Of a DNA stretch of 64,000 nt, positions 43,319 to 52,479 are shown one piece after another (position 1 is the stretch's first letter; each line of letters opens with the position of its first letter). Made by a program: the position numbers and the translations under genes. The stretch lies in NCBI GenBank assembly GCA_964481425.1, contig CAYZTM010000008.1, positions 57,233 to 121,232 on the forward strand, written 5' to 3'. The DNA comes from MKUN01 sp964481425 (GTDB lineage Bacteria > Bacteroidota > Bacteroidia > Chitinophagales > Chitinophagaceae). The notes under the pieces are model-generated. The model did not search any database. It was not told the origin of the DNA and was given only the letters and a program-made list of their open reading frames with translations.

Positions 43319-44011
43319 ATGGAACAAACAACAGAACAAACGATCGTATCGATGCCCCGTATAGGCGATAAGGCCCCGGCATTCAAGGCGGTGACCACAC
43401 AGGGCGATATCAACTTCCCTGCGGATTATTCAGGCAAGTGGGTGATACTTTTTAGCCATCCTGCCGATTTTACCCCGGTATGTACTTCGGAGTTCATGAC
43501 TTTCGCTACGCTGGAGTCTGATTTTGAGGCCTTGAATTGCAAGCTCGTCGGCCTGTCGGTAGATGGCCTGTACAGCCATATAGCCTGGCTGCGCACCATA
43601 AAGGACAAAATAGAATACAAGGGCATGAAAAATGTGGAAGTGAACTTCCCGCTGATAGAAGACATCACAATGGATGTGGCCAAACGATACGGTATGATAC
43701 AGCCGGGCGAAAGCAGCACCAAGGCTGTGAGAGCGGTATTCTTCATCGATCCCAAGGGTATCATAAGGGCGATCATTTACTACCCGTTGTCGCTGGGCAG
43801 AAACTTCGACGAGATCAAACGTGCCCTGGTGGCTATGCAGGCAGCTGATAAATTCAACATAGCTACACCTGCAGATTGGCGACCCGGCGACGACGTGATC
43901 GTGCCGACCGCAGGATCCTGTGGTACAGCTAAGGAACGTATGGAAGACCACACCGGCGGCATAAAATGCTACGATTGGTTCTTCTGCACCAAACCCATGC
44001 CCAAAGAATAA
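43319..44011 (+). CDS. Prx6-type peroxiredoxin
   Basis: 230 residues, AhpC/TSA superfamily with the long C-terminal domain of the Prx6 group. Peroxidatic loop P48-A-D-F-T52-P-V-C55, and conserved FIDPKGIIRAIIYYPLSLGR. Three Cys near the C-terminus (SCGTAKERM, IKCYDWFFCTK) could act as resolving residues, as in archaeal Prx6-type enzymes. In this operon it may reduce peroxides or organic persulfides using the thioredoxins encoded downstream. Confidence 0.94.
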   Translation: MEQTTEQTIVSMPRIGDKAPAFKAVTTQGDINFPADYSGKWVILFSHPADFTPVCTSEFMTFATLESDFEALNCKLVGLSVDGLYSHIAWLRTIKDKIEYKGMKNVEVNFPLIEDITMDVAKRYGMIQPGESSTKAVRAVFFIDPKGIIRAIIYYPLSLGRNFDEIKRALVAMQAADKFNIATPADWRPGDDVIVPTAGSCGTAKERMEDHTGGIKCYDWFFCTKPMPKE

Positions 44012-44037
44012 TTGACCATTTAAAAAAGACAAATAGC

Positions 44038-44352
44038 ATGTTACAATTTTTGAAGAACATTTTTGGCGGCGGCCCAAAGGCGGACCTAACCCAGCTGATA
44101 ACGAACGGTGCAGTGATACTGGATGTGCGCACACCGCCTGAGTACGCATCAGGACATATAAAAGGCTCTTTGAACATACCCCTTAATGCTTTGCCGATGC
44201 AAATGTCGAAGCTGAAGAAAGACAAGCCCATTATCACCTGCTGCGCTTCCGGTATGAGGAGTGGCTCGGCAAAATCAATGCTTAAGGCCAATGGTTTTGC
44301 AGAGGTGCATAATGGGGGTAGTTGGTTCAACCTGAAAAAGTACGAAAGATGA
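44038..44352 (+). CDS. Single-domain rhodanese
   Basis: 104 residues from the ATG at 44038; the longer frame from 43966 overlaps the peroxiredoxin gene. ILDVRTPPEYASGHIKGSLN and active loop CCASGMRSGSAK with C69. A close paralogue of the rhodanese at 43023 (both have CCASGxRSGSA and NGGSW), differing by an N-terminal hydrophobic stretch MLQFLKNIFGGG. Its stop overlaps the next ATG (ATGA). Confidence 0.92.
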   Translation: MLQFLKNIFGGGPKADLTQLITNGAVILDVRTPPEYASGHIKGSLNIPLNALPMQMSKLKKDKPIITCCASGMRSGSAKSMLKANGFAEVHNGGSWFNLKKYER

Positions 44353-44600
44353 ATAGGCTGAAGGCAATGCTGATGAGCGAATGGGACCTGATGAGGGTAG
44401 TGAGGCTGGCGATAGGCATATGGCTGGGCATAGAGGCTGTGATGCAGATGGAAGTGTTTGCAGGCCTGGCCAGTGCCTTCTTCCTGTACCAGGCAGTAAC
44501 TGGTACAGGCTGTTGCGGCGTTCAGGGTTGTTATACCCCTCCCCGCAGGCAGACCGGCCCAAACAAGGTACAAGACATAGAATACGAGGAAGTAAATTAA
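44349..44600 (+). CDS. DUF2892-like membrane protein
   Basis: 83 residues, ATGA-coupled to the preceding rhodanese. One or two membrane helices (MRVVRLAIGIWLGIEAVMQM, VFAGLASAFFLYQAVTG) are followed by a cysteine cluster GTGCCGVQGCYTPP. The Cys cluster in a small membrane protein next to a rhodanese suggests sulfur transfer at the membrane; inference only. Confidence 0.8.
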   Translation: MNRLKAMLMSEWDLMRVVRLAIGIWLGIEAVMQMEVFAGLASAFFLYQAVTGTGCCGVQGCYTPPRRQTGPNKVQDIEYEEVN

Positions 44601-44606
44601 ACGCAT

Positions 44607-44927
44607 ATGCAGAACAAAACATTTTCAGAGATAATAAAGGATAGCAAACCCGTGCTGGTAGATTTCTCTGCTGAGTGGTGTGGCCCTTGTAAAATGATGG
44701 CCCCCATACTTGCCGAGCTGAAACAGAGCATAGGTGATAAGGCGACCATTATAAAGGTGGATGTAGATAAAAATCCTCTTGCAGCCGGCGCCTACCATAT
44801 ATCCGGGGTACCTACACTTATATTGTTCAAAGAAGGCAATGTATTGTGGCGGCAGTCGGGCGTAGTGCCCGCGCATCACCTGAAGCAGGTAATAGAGCAA
44901 CATACAAGCACAGTAAATACTAACTAA
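44607..44927 (+). CDS. trxA: Thioredoxin
   Basis: 106 residues, cytoplasmic, with VDFSAEWCGPCKMMAP (C25, C28) and the cis-Pro in ISGVPTLILFKEG. A normal-length thioredoxin, 6 bp after the membrane protein gene. In this context it could recycle the peroxiredoxin and release sulfide from rhodanese or CstB persulfides. Confidence 0.95.
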   Translation: MQNKTFSEIIKDSKPVLVDFSAEWCGPCKMMAPILAELKQSIGDKATIIKVDVDKNPLAAGAYHISGVPTLILFKEGNVLWRQSGVVPAHHLKQVIEQHTSTVNTN

Positions 44928-44928
44928 G

Positions 44929-45378
44929 ATGAGCGTAACGCATGATTATGAAGTAGCGGTAAGCTGGAATGCAGACCGCAAAGGCACACTAAGTGCCGCA
45001 GGACTGGATAACCTGGAGGTGGCCACACCACCGCAGTTCCCAAAAGGAATGGAAGGTTTATGGTCTCCGGAGCACCTGTTCGTAGCTTCGGTGAACAGTT
45101 GTCTGATGACAACCTTCCTGGCCATAGCCGATAACTCAAAGCTGGAATTTGTAAATTTCGAATCGAATGCCAGCGGCAGGCTGGAGCTGGTGGATGGCAA
45201 GTATATGATGAGCGAGGTGATCCTTAGCCCTGTGCTGACCATTGCCAGTGAAGAGCAGAAGGAAAGGGCAGAAAGAGTATTGCAGAAATCTGAGCCTGCC
45301 TGCCTGATATCCAATTCCGTTAAGTCAAAGATCATTTTTAAGCCGGTAATAAAAGTTTTAAACACAGCAACCATATGA
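44929..45378 (+). CDS. OsmC/Ohr family protein
   Basis: 149 residues. The OsmC fold is shown by PEHLFVASVNSCLMTTFLAIA (C58) and RVLQKSEPACLISNSVKS (C125), the two conserved active-site cysteines of thiol-dependent hydroperoxide reductases. Starts 1 base after the thioredoxin stop and overlaps the next ATG (ATGA). Expected to reduce organic hydroperoxides, possibly polysulfides. Confidence 0.92.
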   Translation: MSVTHDYEVAVSWNADRKGTLSAAGLDNLEVATPPQFPKGMEGLWSPEHLFVASVNSCLMTTFLAIADNSKLEFVNFESNASGRLELVDGKYMMSEVILSPVLTIASEEQKERAERVLQKSEPACLISNSVKSKIIFKPVIKVLNTATI

Positions 45379-46109
45379 AGGCCATTTATTCAGCGCTGAT
45401 ATTTTCTTCATTCCTCTTCCTTGCAGCTTGCCAGGATGCCACTACTGCTGATGCGCAACATAGCGTCAACAAAGAACTGAAGGTGGAGGACTATGAGCAA
45501 AAACTCAACAACACACCTAATGCACAACTGGTGGACGTACGTACCCCGGGCGAATATGCCGAAGGTCATTTGAAGAACTCGGTGAACATGGATTATAATT
45601 CAGATGCCTTTGCCGGTAAAGTAGCGAAGCTGGACAAGAACAAGCCGGTATTTGTGTATTGCCTGTCGGGCGGACGCAGTAGCATGGCTGCTGAGCAAAT
45701 GCATAATATGGGCTTTGCTGAAGTATATAACATGCGTGGCGGCATCATAAAATGGAATGCAGCAGGTAAACCGACAACTACAGACGGCACCGGGAGCAAA
45801 AAGGCCCCGGGCATGTCTGAGGCAGATCTCGATAAACTGGTGAAAGCGAAGGAATATGTGCTGGTAGATTATAATGCCCCCTGGTGCGCACCCTGTAAGA
45901 AGATGGCCCCTTACCTTGGGTCCTTGGCTGAGCGCAAAAAGGATAAGCTCGATCTGCAATCTATCGATGCTGATGATAACAAGGAATTGCTAAAAGCAAA
46001 GGGCATCGATGGCATCCCCTACCTGGAGCTATACCACAATGGTAAGATGGTATGGAAACATGAAGGCTACATTGATGAAGAGACATTATTGAAAGAAACT
46101 AAACTGTAA
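45375..46109 (+). CDS. Rhodanese-thioredoxin fusion lipoprotein
   Basis: 244 residues. A lipoprotein signal (MKAIYSALIFSSFLFLAACQ, Cys19) puts it in the envelope. Rhodanese domain at about 36-130 (LVDVRTPGEYAEGHLKNSVN, active loop YCLSGGRSS with C96), then a linker and a thioredoxin domain at about 145-244 with APWCAPCKKMAP (C171, C174) and the cis-Pro in IDGIPYLELYH. It would perform extracytoplasmic sulfur transfer and persulfide reduction, complementing the cytoplasmic enzymes of the operon. Confidence 0.93.
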   Translation: MKAIYSALIFSSFLFLAACQDATTADAQHSVNKELKVEDYEQKLNNTPNAQLVDVRTPGEYAEGHLKNSVNMDYNSDAFAGKVAKLDKNKPVFVYCLSGGRSSMAAEQMHNMGFAEVYNMRGGIIKWNAAGKPTTTDGTGSKKAPGMSEADLDKLVKAKEYVLVDYNAPWCAPCKKMAPYLGSLAERKKDKLDLQSIDADDNKELLKAKGIDGIPYLELYHNGKMVWKHEGYIDEETLLKETKL

Positions 46110-46114
46110 GCAAA

Positions 46115-46483
46115 ATGGCTGTAAATACCATCCTGATACTGATAATGATAGGCCTGGTGGCCGGTGTGCTGGGAGGCATGATAGGCCTTGGCGGGGGCAT
46201 CATACTCATACCCGCAATGGTAATGTTCCTTGCCATGGACCAACGTATGGCGCAGGGCACCACTGTTGCGGTCATGCTGCCACCCATTGGCCTGTTGGCT
46301 GCATATAACTATTATAAGGCAGGCTATGTAAATATCAAGTATGCACTAATCATTGCTGCGGCCTTTATGATAGGCGGTTACGTGGGCTCTAAGTTTGCCC
46401 TTAATATTCCACAGGCAGCTATGCGTAAGATTTTCTCTGCATTGCTGTTGTTGATAGCCGCCAAGATGTTTTTCCAGAAGTAG
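46115..46483 (+). CDS. Half-length TauE/SafE (TSUP) sulfite/sulfur-anion exporter
   Basis: 122 residues with four hydrophobic helices. GVLGGMIGLGGGIILIPAMV and MAQGTTVAVMLPPIGLLAAY form the TSUP repeat motif. Usual TSUP carriers have about 250 residues with two such repeats; this one has only one and must dimerise. 5 bp after the previous stop; last gene of the operon. It likely exports sulfite, thiosulfate or a related product. No terminator is evident in 46484-46561. Confidence 0.88.
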   Translation: MAVNTILILIMIGLVAGVLGGMIGLGGGIILIPAMVMFLAMDQRMAQGTTVAVMLPPIGLLAAYNYYKAGYVNIKYALIIAAAFMIGGYVGSKFALNIPQAAMRKIFSALLLLIAAKMFFQK

Positions 46484-46561
46484 GCCCATCATCTCGACAA
46501 CTTCTTCTTGTGGATACCCAATTGTCTTAAAAATACAAAATACCCCCAAAGAGGCAGTACA

Positions 46562-47047
46562 TCAATCGATGTTCAGCAGGGCTACATCGAAGACCAATAT
46601 TGAGTTGGGTGGTATCAATGCGCCGCGTCCGCTCGGGCCATAGGCCAGCCCCGAAGGCAGGTATAGGGTGGCTTTGCATCCTTTGTTAAGTAAAGCAATG
46701 CCTTCTTCCCAACCCTGGATAACTGCTCCTGTACCAAGTGTGAAGGTCAGCAATGATCGACCGGGTACGGGATTACCTTGTTCATCCACATTGCTGTCAA
46801 ATTTTTTCCCATCAAGGAAATGGCCGTAGTAGTTGAGCCCCACCTGGTCGCCGGGTTTGGCATTGACTCCGCTGCCTTTCTTATGTATAACATAGTAAAG
46901 GCCCGAAGCTGTTCTTTTGGCCTTGATATGGTTCTTCGCAAAATAATCTTTCAATATGGTCTCATCCTTGGCGGCCTGGTCTTGTGCCGAGGCGGTGAAA
47001 ACGAACGCCGTGAGCAAAAAAAGAGCGCCGAATATTTTCCTGATCAT
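46562..47047 (-). CDS. FKBP-type peptidyl-prolyl isomerase, periplasmic
   Basis: 161 residues with a signal peptide (MIRKIFGALFLLTAFVFTASAQ) and a full FKBP domain at about 45-161: GDQVGLNYYGHFLDGKKFDS, VIQGWEEGIALLNKGCKATL, YLPSGLAYGPSG and PNSILVFDVALL. The conserved FKBP aromatic residues (Tyr, Phe, Trp) are in place. Assists folding of exported proteins. Confidence 0.94.
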   Translation of the reverse strand: MIRKIFGALFLLTAFVFTASAQDQAAKDETILKDYFAKNHIKAKRTASGLYYVIHKKGSGVNAKPGDQVGLNYYGHFLDGKKFDSNVDEQGNPVPGRSLLTFTLGTGAVIQGWEEGIALLNKGCKATLYLPSGLAYGPSGRGALIPPNSILVFDVALLNID

Positions 47048-47183
47048 AGATCCTTTCTTTTTTGTGAAAATAACTAAATATTCATTTCATCCGTTGCCTT
47101 TATAAAAATCGGTACTTAATGGATATAAGTATATTTAATAAATATTTTCGTATTTTCACAAAGCCTGTATTAAATAGTACTCC

Positions 47184-50100
47184 ATGAATAAAGCTTTACT
47201 TACTGTCATCCTTAGTGTAGTTTGTGGTATTGCATGCATTTGTGTACCGGTCAACGCCTTCGCACAATTACCGGACTGCGCCAGTGGCATAGTTTACTAT
47301 GTAGATGGTAGTCATATTTATAATTACGATCCACTGCAACCGATGGGTCCCGGTAATCCTGTTCAGAATACGATCACTCCGCCTGCAGCGGGAGCCTCAG
47401 CCCTTGCTATTAATGATAATATAAATGGCCCCGGCCCGTCACCAACATTTTATGTGGTAAGCCAGGGGAACTATTTCTATTATGACGGCACAGGTTGGGT
47501 AAATACGGGGCATTCTGCAGGTGCTATCAACCCGGGTGGTGCAGGGCCCTTTATCTACAGTCTTGAAGGTGGCTCAGGTCAAGTATATAAGTATGATGGC
47601 ACCGGAAATGCCACACTGCTCATTACCATCACCGGCTTCAACGGAGGCGGCCCATACGATCTTGTAGGTGGTTGTAATGGTCATTTCTTTGCGCTCAAGA
47701 CCACCATGCCCGAACAGTGGATGCATGAATATGACGAGAATGGTAACCTCGTGAACTCATGGACACTTACCAACGCACCAAATGCAGGTGCAGGCGGTGG
47801 CTTTTCTATAATAGGCGACAAAGTATATTACACCAATAACGGCCCCATTAATATAGGTACCATTAACGGTAACAACATTGATGTAGTGCAGACAGCCAAT
47901 ACATTGAACCCTTCTCCTGCCGATTTTGGCACCTGCCCATCATACGTAGGTGGGATATATGCCAGCATCGATACGGGTTACTATTGCGATAGCGCTGTGG
48001 ATGTACCGGTAAGCGTGGACGGAAACGGCCCCTTCACATGGACGGTGATCAACGGCCCGGCAGTGATAACAGGCAGCGGTCAGTCGGTAACGGTAAGCAC
48101 CAATGCTTTTGCCCAGGTAACTGTGACTGGGACAGGCGGTGGTTGCGGTTCGGGTACCGATACGGTTACCTTCGTTATACCCACCGCAAACCCTGATGCC
48201 GGCCTGCCCGATACCATGTATGCAGGTTGCTTGGATACCCTGCATGGCTCACTGGTCGATACTACTGCAGGCATACCCTATACTATCGCCTGGTCACCGG
48301 CAGCCACTGTCGTTGCAGGTATCAATACGCTCGACCCGGTGATAGATCCCACAGTGCCTACCACTTATACCATGACCGTGAGCACAGATGCGAACCATGG
48401 CGGCTGCACTTGGAGTGATACCGTACATGAGCAGGTCTTGCAATCCTCGAGTATACAGGCCAGTATCGATACCGCTTATTACTGCGGTAGCGGCCCCGGT
48501 GTACAGGTAACAGCCAGTGGAACGCCACCTTTTACATGGACAGTGCTTAGTGGTCCGGCAGTTATTACCGGTTCAGGTGCTACGGTTACACTCACTGCTA
48601 CTGCTACATCACGTATCAGGGTAAGTAATCCGAATCTATGCGGTAACAACAGTGACACAGTTACTCTTATTGTACCTACCGGCAATCTTGATGCGGGGCT
48701 TCCTGATACAATATTTACAGGCTGTGGCACCACTACCGATACATTGAATGCCGGTTTCACCAATACGCTGCCCTGGCTGACGTACAACATCAGCTGGACG
48801 CCTGCTAACTGGGTACAAAACGGTATCGGCACACTTCAGCCTATCGTAAACCCGCCGTCGAACACAACTTTCTACATTAATGTGGCCACCGATGCCAATC
48901 ACGGTAGCTGTAGCTGGCGCGATTCGGTGGACATAGCCGTTGTTCCGGTGCCGGTACATGCAGCTTTCAACAGCGAGTTCAGGTATGGCTGCGATGGCGA
49001 TTCAGTGATATTGAGCAGCCAGTCGACCGGTTATACCAACCTTGCATGGAACTTTGGAGATACTACCGCTTCTTCAAACGATCCGGACCTCGTACATATC
49101 TTCCAGCACCAGGGTACGCATCTCGTGAAGCTGGTGATCACTAACGGGCATTGCGCAGACTCCGTTACACAGTCGTTCTCTAGCCATCATATCGTTACTG
49201 CCGGTTTTGACTATACCATAAATCTCGACAGCGTATGCCAGGGCGCACCTATCGAATTGGTTAATAATTCAACTGCGGTGAATGACAGCAACCGCGCACC
49301 TACTTATACCTGGATATTTGGCGACGGGGATACCTCAAGCGAAATCAACCCGGTGCACCTCTTTGTCAATGCGGGCTTCTATAATGTGGCCCTTGTGGCA
49401 ACAGACCTGGTGCCCTGTCATGATACGGCATATAAAACAATTGAGATAGATTCGCTGGTGTATAACAGTAAAGTGTACGTGCGCGATACCAATATTTGCG
49501 ATGGCGAAACACTCAACTTCAGTGCAGATTTTGAGACCTATACCCTGAAGGCTGTACACTGGGATCTTGGTGATGGCTGGCTGACAGATAACGTGAACAT
49601 AGTGAACCATAGCTATGATGTTCCCGGTGACTACACGATGACCTTTATAGCAGACTACCGTGTATGTCCGGATGACACAGTAACAAAACATATACATGTG
49701 CATGAATACCCGATGCTGTACCTTGGTCCTGACACCTCGATGTGTCCTAATGCCCAACCACTGGTGCTCGCCGATAGGGTAAATGCTGCCGATGCCGCTG
49801 CGAGCTGGCTCTGGAACACCGGGGCTAAGACTTCATACATCACGGTTATGCAACCCGGTACTTATTATGCCACCGTGACCAAAAACGGTTGCAGCACTGC
49901 GGATACCGTGGAAGTGCGCAAAGATTGCTACCTGGATATACCGAATAGTTTTACGCCCAACGGCGATGGTATCAACGATTATTTCTTCCCGCGCAATATG
50001 CTCTCTGATGGTCTTACCTCTTTCAGTATGCAGGTATTCAACCGCTGGGGACAGCTGATATTTGAGACGAAGCAAACCGATGGACGGGGTTGGGACGGTA

Positions 50101-50210
50101 AATTCAACGATGTGCCACAACCCCAGGGCGTGTTCGTGTACATTATTGAAGCGAGCTTTGCTGACGGCAGGACGGAAAAGTACCAGGGTAATGTGACCTT
50201 GCTGCGATAA
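47184..50210 (+). CDS. Large secreted PKD protein with CHU_C (T9SS type B) ending
   Basis: 1008 residues. Signal peptide to about residue 28 (PVNAFAQ). The N-terminal part (30-260) is a propeller-like region (YVDGSHIYNYDPLQPM, YKYDGTGNATLL). Two related Ig-like segments follow (TGYYCDSAVDVPVSVDG; TAYYCGSGPGVQVTASG), then at least two PKD domains (PTYTWIFGDGDTSSEINPVH near 715; AVHWDLGDGWLTDN). The C-terminus is the gliding motility-associated CHU_C domain: IPNSFTPNGDGINDYFFP, FNRWGQLIFETK, GWDGKFNDVPQPQGVFVYII. A cell-surface protein of unknown ligand. Confidence 0.92.
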   Translation: MNKALLTVILSVVCGIACICVPVNAFAQLPDCASGIVYYVDGSHIYNYDPLQPMGPGNPVQNTITPPAAGASALAINDNINGPGPSPTFYVVSQGNYFYYDGTGWVNTGHSAGAINPGGAGPFIYSLEGGSGQVYKYDGTGNATLLITITGFNGGGPYDLVGGCNGHFFALKTTMPEQWMHEYDENGNLVNSWTLTNAPNAGAGGGFSIIGDKVYYTNNGPINIGTINGNNIDVVQTANTLNPSPADFGTCPSYVGGIYASIDTGYYCDSAVDVPVSVDGNGPFTWTVINGPAVITGSGQSVTVSTNAFAQVTVTGTGGGCGSGTDTVTFVIPTANPDAGLPDTMYAGCLDTLHGSLVDTTAGIPYTIAWSPAATVVAGINTLDPVIDPTVPTTYTMTVSTDANHGGCTWSDTVHEQVLQSSSIQASIDTAYYCGSGPGVQVTASGTPPFTWTVLSGPAVITGSGATVTLTATATSRIRVSNPNLCGNNSDTVTLIVPTGNLDAGLPDTIFTGCGTTTDTLNAGFTNTLPWLTYNISWTPANWVQNGIGTLQPIVNPPSNTTFYINVATDANHGSCSWRDSVDIAVVPVPVHAAFNSEFRYGCDGDSVILSSQSTGYTNLAWNFGDTTASSNDPDLVHIFQHQGTHLVKLVITNGHCADSVTQSFSSHHIVTAGFDYTINLDSVCQGAPIELVNNSTAVNDSNRAPTYTWIFGDGDTSSEINPVHLFVNAGFYNVALVATDLVPCHDTAYKTIEIDSLVYNSKVYVRDTNICDGETLNFSADFETYTLKAVHWDLGDGWLTDNVNIVNHSYDVPGDYTMTFIADYRVCPDDTVTKHIHVHEYPMLYLGPDTSMCPNAQPLVLADRVNAADAAASWLWNTGAKTSYITVMQPGTYYATVTKNGCSTADTVEVRKDCYLDIPNSFTPNGDGINDYFFPRNMLSDGLTSFSMQVFNRWGQLIFETKQTDGRGWDGKFNDVPQPQGVFVYIIEASFADGRTEKYQGNVTLLR

Positions 50211-50244
50211 GAAGGTAATGTATCGGACTTTCTTTAGGCTATGC

Positions 50245-50738
50245 TTACAGCTTGCTTACCCTTGTGGTTAAAGTTCCTGCATCATCGCTGTACCTGATAA
50301 AGTATATACCCGCGGCAAAGCTGCTCATGTCTATCAGGGATGTACCGGCGTCTGCAGGTATCTGTAGCAGGGTCTTTCCTGTTGGGTCGGTCACTGTAAG
50401 GCTACCGGTTCCCCTGACTGCGCCGCTTACATTTACAGTAAGTTGGTTCAGCACAGGATTAGGGCTGGCAGATAGTGTGAGCGCCCCGCTTGTGTTGACT
50501 GTTGCGCTTACTACTTTGGAGTAGGTGACATTGCCCGATGTTTCCCTAAGTTGTAGCCTGTAATAGTTAATGCCTTGCTCGGGCTGTTCATCCCAATATG
50601 TGTAGTTAGATGCTTTTCCATTCGCTGCTATTTCAGTTATAGCCTTGAAGCTGCGCCCGTCAAAGCTGCGTTGCAGTATCATCTGGCCTCCCGGCGTTTC
50701 AGATGCTGTGCTCCAGTCTATACGGTTGCGGGGTCCCC
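50245..50738 (-). repeat. 494-bp direct repeat, copy 1
   Basis: This segment and 51986-52479 align without gaps at an offset of 1741, with about 16 differences counted by eye (about 97% identity). It encodes the fibronectin-like segment and T9SS sorting domain of paralogue A. Similarity stops sharply at GGGGTCCCC. Confidence 0.9.
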
Positions 50739-51942
50739 GGTTCATTGCTTCGATATTGCTGATCTTAATGGCAAGAGGATTGCCATTAGCGCAATATGTT
50801 CCATACTCCATCAAGTTGTTCAGGCCCCAGCCGCTGTGTTTGCCGTTGAGATAGATACCGCTATCAATGTAATTGCAGCTCATGCCGGGGCTATCGGGAT
50901 CGTTAATGACGCCGAGGTAGCCGGAAACCACATTTTGCGCCACATATATCTTGCGGTCAGGCGCCAGTTTAAGGCTATACAGGCTCTTGCTGGCCGAGGT
51001 AAATATATTTACCCTGGAGTTATTAATAGTTGCTGAGTCGTTGGAGGAAATATCATATTGGATCAGTTTGCCGTCTACACCGGGAGGGGAGACCCACTCG
51101 CTGGCGTACAGCATTTTGCTACTGGACGAAAACGATAATCCATACAGGCCACTCGAGCTCCCCATGCCATTATAGGCGCCGGGTTCGGGTAAGGTAATAA
51201 GGTTGCTAAGCTGGCCGGTGGCATTATCAAAATCATATAGCTCTATATCCGGGTGAAAGAGGGTAACCATAGCCAGTTTGGAGCCATCAGGCGAAGCTTT
51301 TATTTCCCCTATGGGGTCTAAGTTGGATGGATCTGAAACTACTTTTCCGATAGAAGAAACAACCGGGCTTGTATCTATGCCGGCTGAGGTCACCAGGAAT
51401 GCGAGGAATTTGTTGGAGTTATATTCATGACCAACGATCCATATGTCGGTACCGTTGGCATGTTTTATCGCAGTGAGTTTTTCGGTTACGGGGGAGGGGT
51501 AGAGCACACTGTCTTTGAAAGCAATGCCGCCCAGGCCGCCGTTGAGGCTCATGTCCACGGCATGAAACCGGTAACCCTCGCCTGAAAAAGCCTGTACCTC
51601 AGATGTAATGATGTAATAAAGGGAATCCGAGCCGGGTTGCTCTATCACCAATACTTGCGTAATAGTACTGCCATTGTCCACGAAATGTGAATTAGGAATG
51701 GTGTCGCCATTCCGGTCCCAGGCCCTGTCCGAATTGGTGCAGAATAAAACCTGTCCTGTGGTCTTATCCGAAATTGTTGTTACGCCCTCAAAGCCATCTA
51801 TTTTCCCGTCGGTTAGTACCGCAGGCCCACAGTTATTAAAATCAAGCCCTGCGCCATCATTGCCAAAATACCACACATTAGCCTGCTTTTGTGCTACCGC
51901 ACTGAATGAAAGAAATAGAAGAGCAATTGTCAGAAAGCGCAT
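50245..51942 (-). CDS. T9SS-secreted propeller-like protein (paralogue A)
   Basis: 565 residues: signal peptide MRFLTIALLFLSFSAVAQ, then a WYFGNDGAGLDF start typical of a Bacteroidota beta-propeller family (SPDGSKLAMVTLFHPDIELY, FSSSSKMLYASEW, LKLAPDRKIYVAQNV), a fibronectin-like segment (NRIDWSTASETPGGQMIL) and a T9SS type A sorting domain (LSASPNPVLNQLTVNVSG). The last ~165 residues are nearly identical to paralogue B immediately upstream, while the N-terminal two thirds are only distantly similar. Confidence 0.88.
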   Translation of the reverse strand: MRFLTIALLFLSFSAVAQKQANVWYFGNDGAGLDFNNCGPAVLTDGKIDGFEGVTTISDKTTGQVLFCTNSDRAWDRNGDTIPNSHFVDNGSTITQVLVIEQPGSDSLYYIITSEVQAFSGEGYRFHAVDMSLNGGLGGIAFKDSVLYPSPVTEKLTAIKHANGTDIWIVGHEYNSNKFLAFLVTSAGIDTSPVVSSIGKVVSDPSNLDPIGEIKASPDGSKLAMVTLFHPDIELYDFDNATGQLSNLITLPEPGAYNGMGSSSGLYGLSFSSSSKMLYASEWVSPPGVDGKLIQYDISSNDSATINNSRVNIFTSASKSLYSLKLAPDRKIYVAQNVVSGYLGVINDPDSPGMSCNYIDSGIYLNGKHSGWGLNNLMEYGTYCANGNPLAIKISNIEAMNRGPRNRIDWSTASETPGGQMILQRSFDGRSFKAITEIAANGKASNYTYWDEQPEQGINYYRLQLRETSGNVTYSKVVSATVNTSGALTLSASPNPVLNQLTVNVSGAVRGTGSLTVTDPTGKTLLQIPADAGTSLIDMSSFAAGIYFIRYSDDAGTLTTRVSKL

Positions 51943-51985
51943 AATTAAGTGTTTTTATATATCGTCATTAAATGGTTCTGCTTGC

Positions 51986-52479
51986 CTACAGCTTGCTTAA
52001 CCTTGTGGTTAAAGTTCCTGCATCATCGCTGTACCTGATAAAGTATATACCGGCGGCAAAGCTGCTCATGTCTATCAGGGATGTACCGGCGTCTGCAGGT
52101 ACCTGTAGCAGGGTCTTTCCTGTTGGGTCGGTCACTGTTAGGGTACCGGTTCCCCTGACTGCGCCGGTTACATTTACGGTAAGTTGGTTCAGCACAGGAT
52201 TAGGGCTGGCGGATAGCGTGAGCGCCCCGCTTGTGTTGACTGTTGCGCTTACTACTTTGGAGTAGGTGCTATTGCCCGATGTTTCCCTAAGTTGTAGCCT
52301 GTAATAGTTAATGCCTTGCTCCGGCTGTTCATCCCAATATGTGTAGTTAGATGCTTTTCCATTCGCTGCTATTTCAGTTATGGCTTTGAAGCTGCGCCCG
52401 TCAAAGCTGCGTTGCAGTATCATCTGGTCGCCCGGCGTTTCAGATGCTGTGCTCCAGTCTATACGGTTGCGGGGTCCCC
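51986..52479 (-). repeat. 494-bp direct repeat, copy 2
   Basis: Second copy, encoding the C-terminus of paralogue B. Same orientation as copy 1, so recombination between them would delete 1741 bp and fuse the two genes. Confidence 0.9.
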
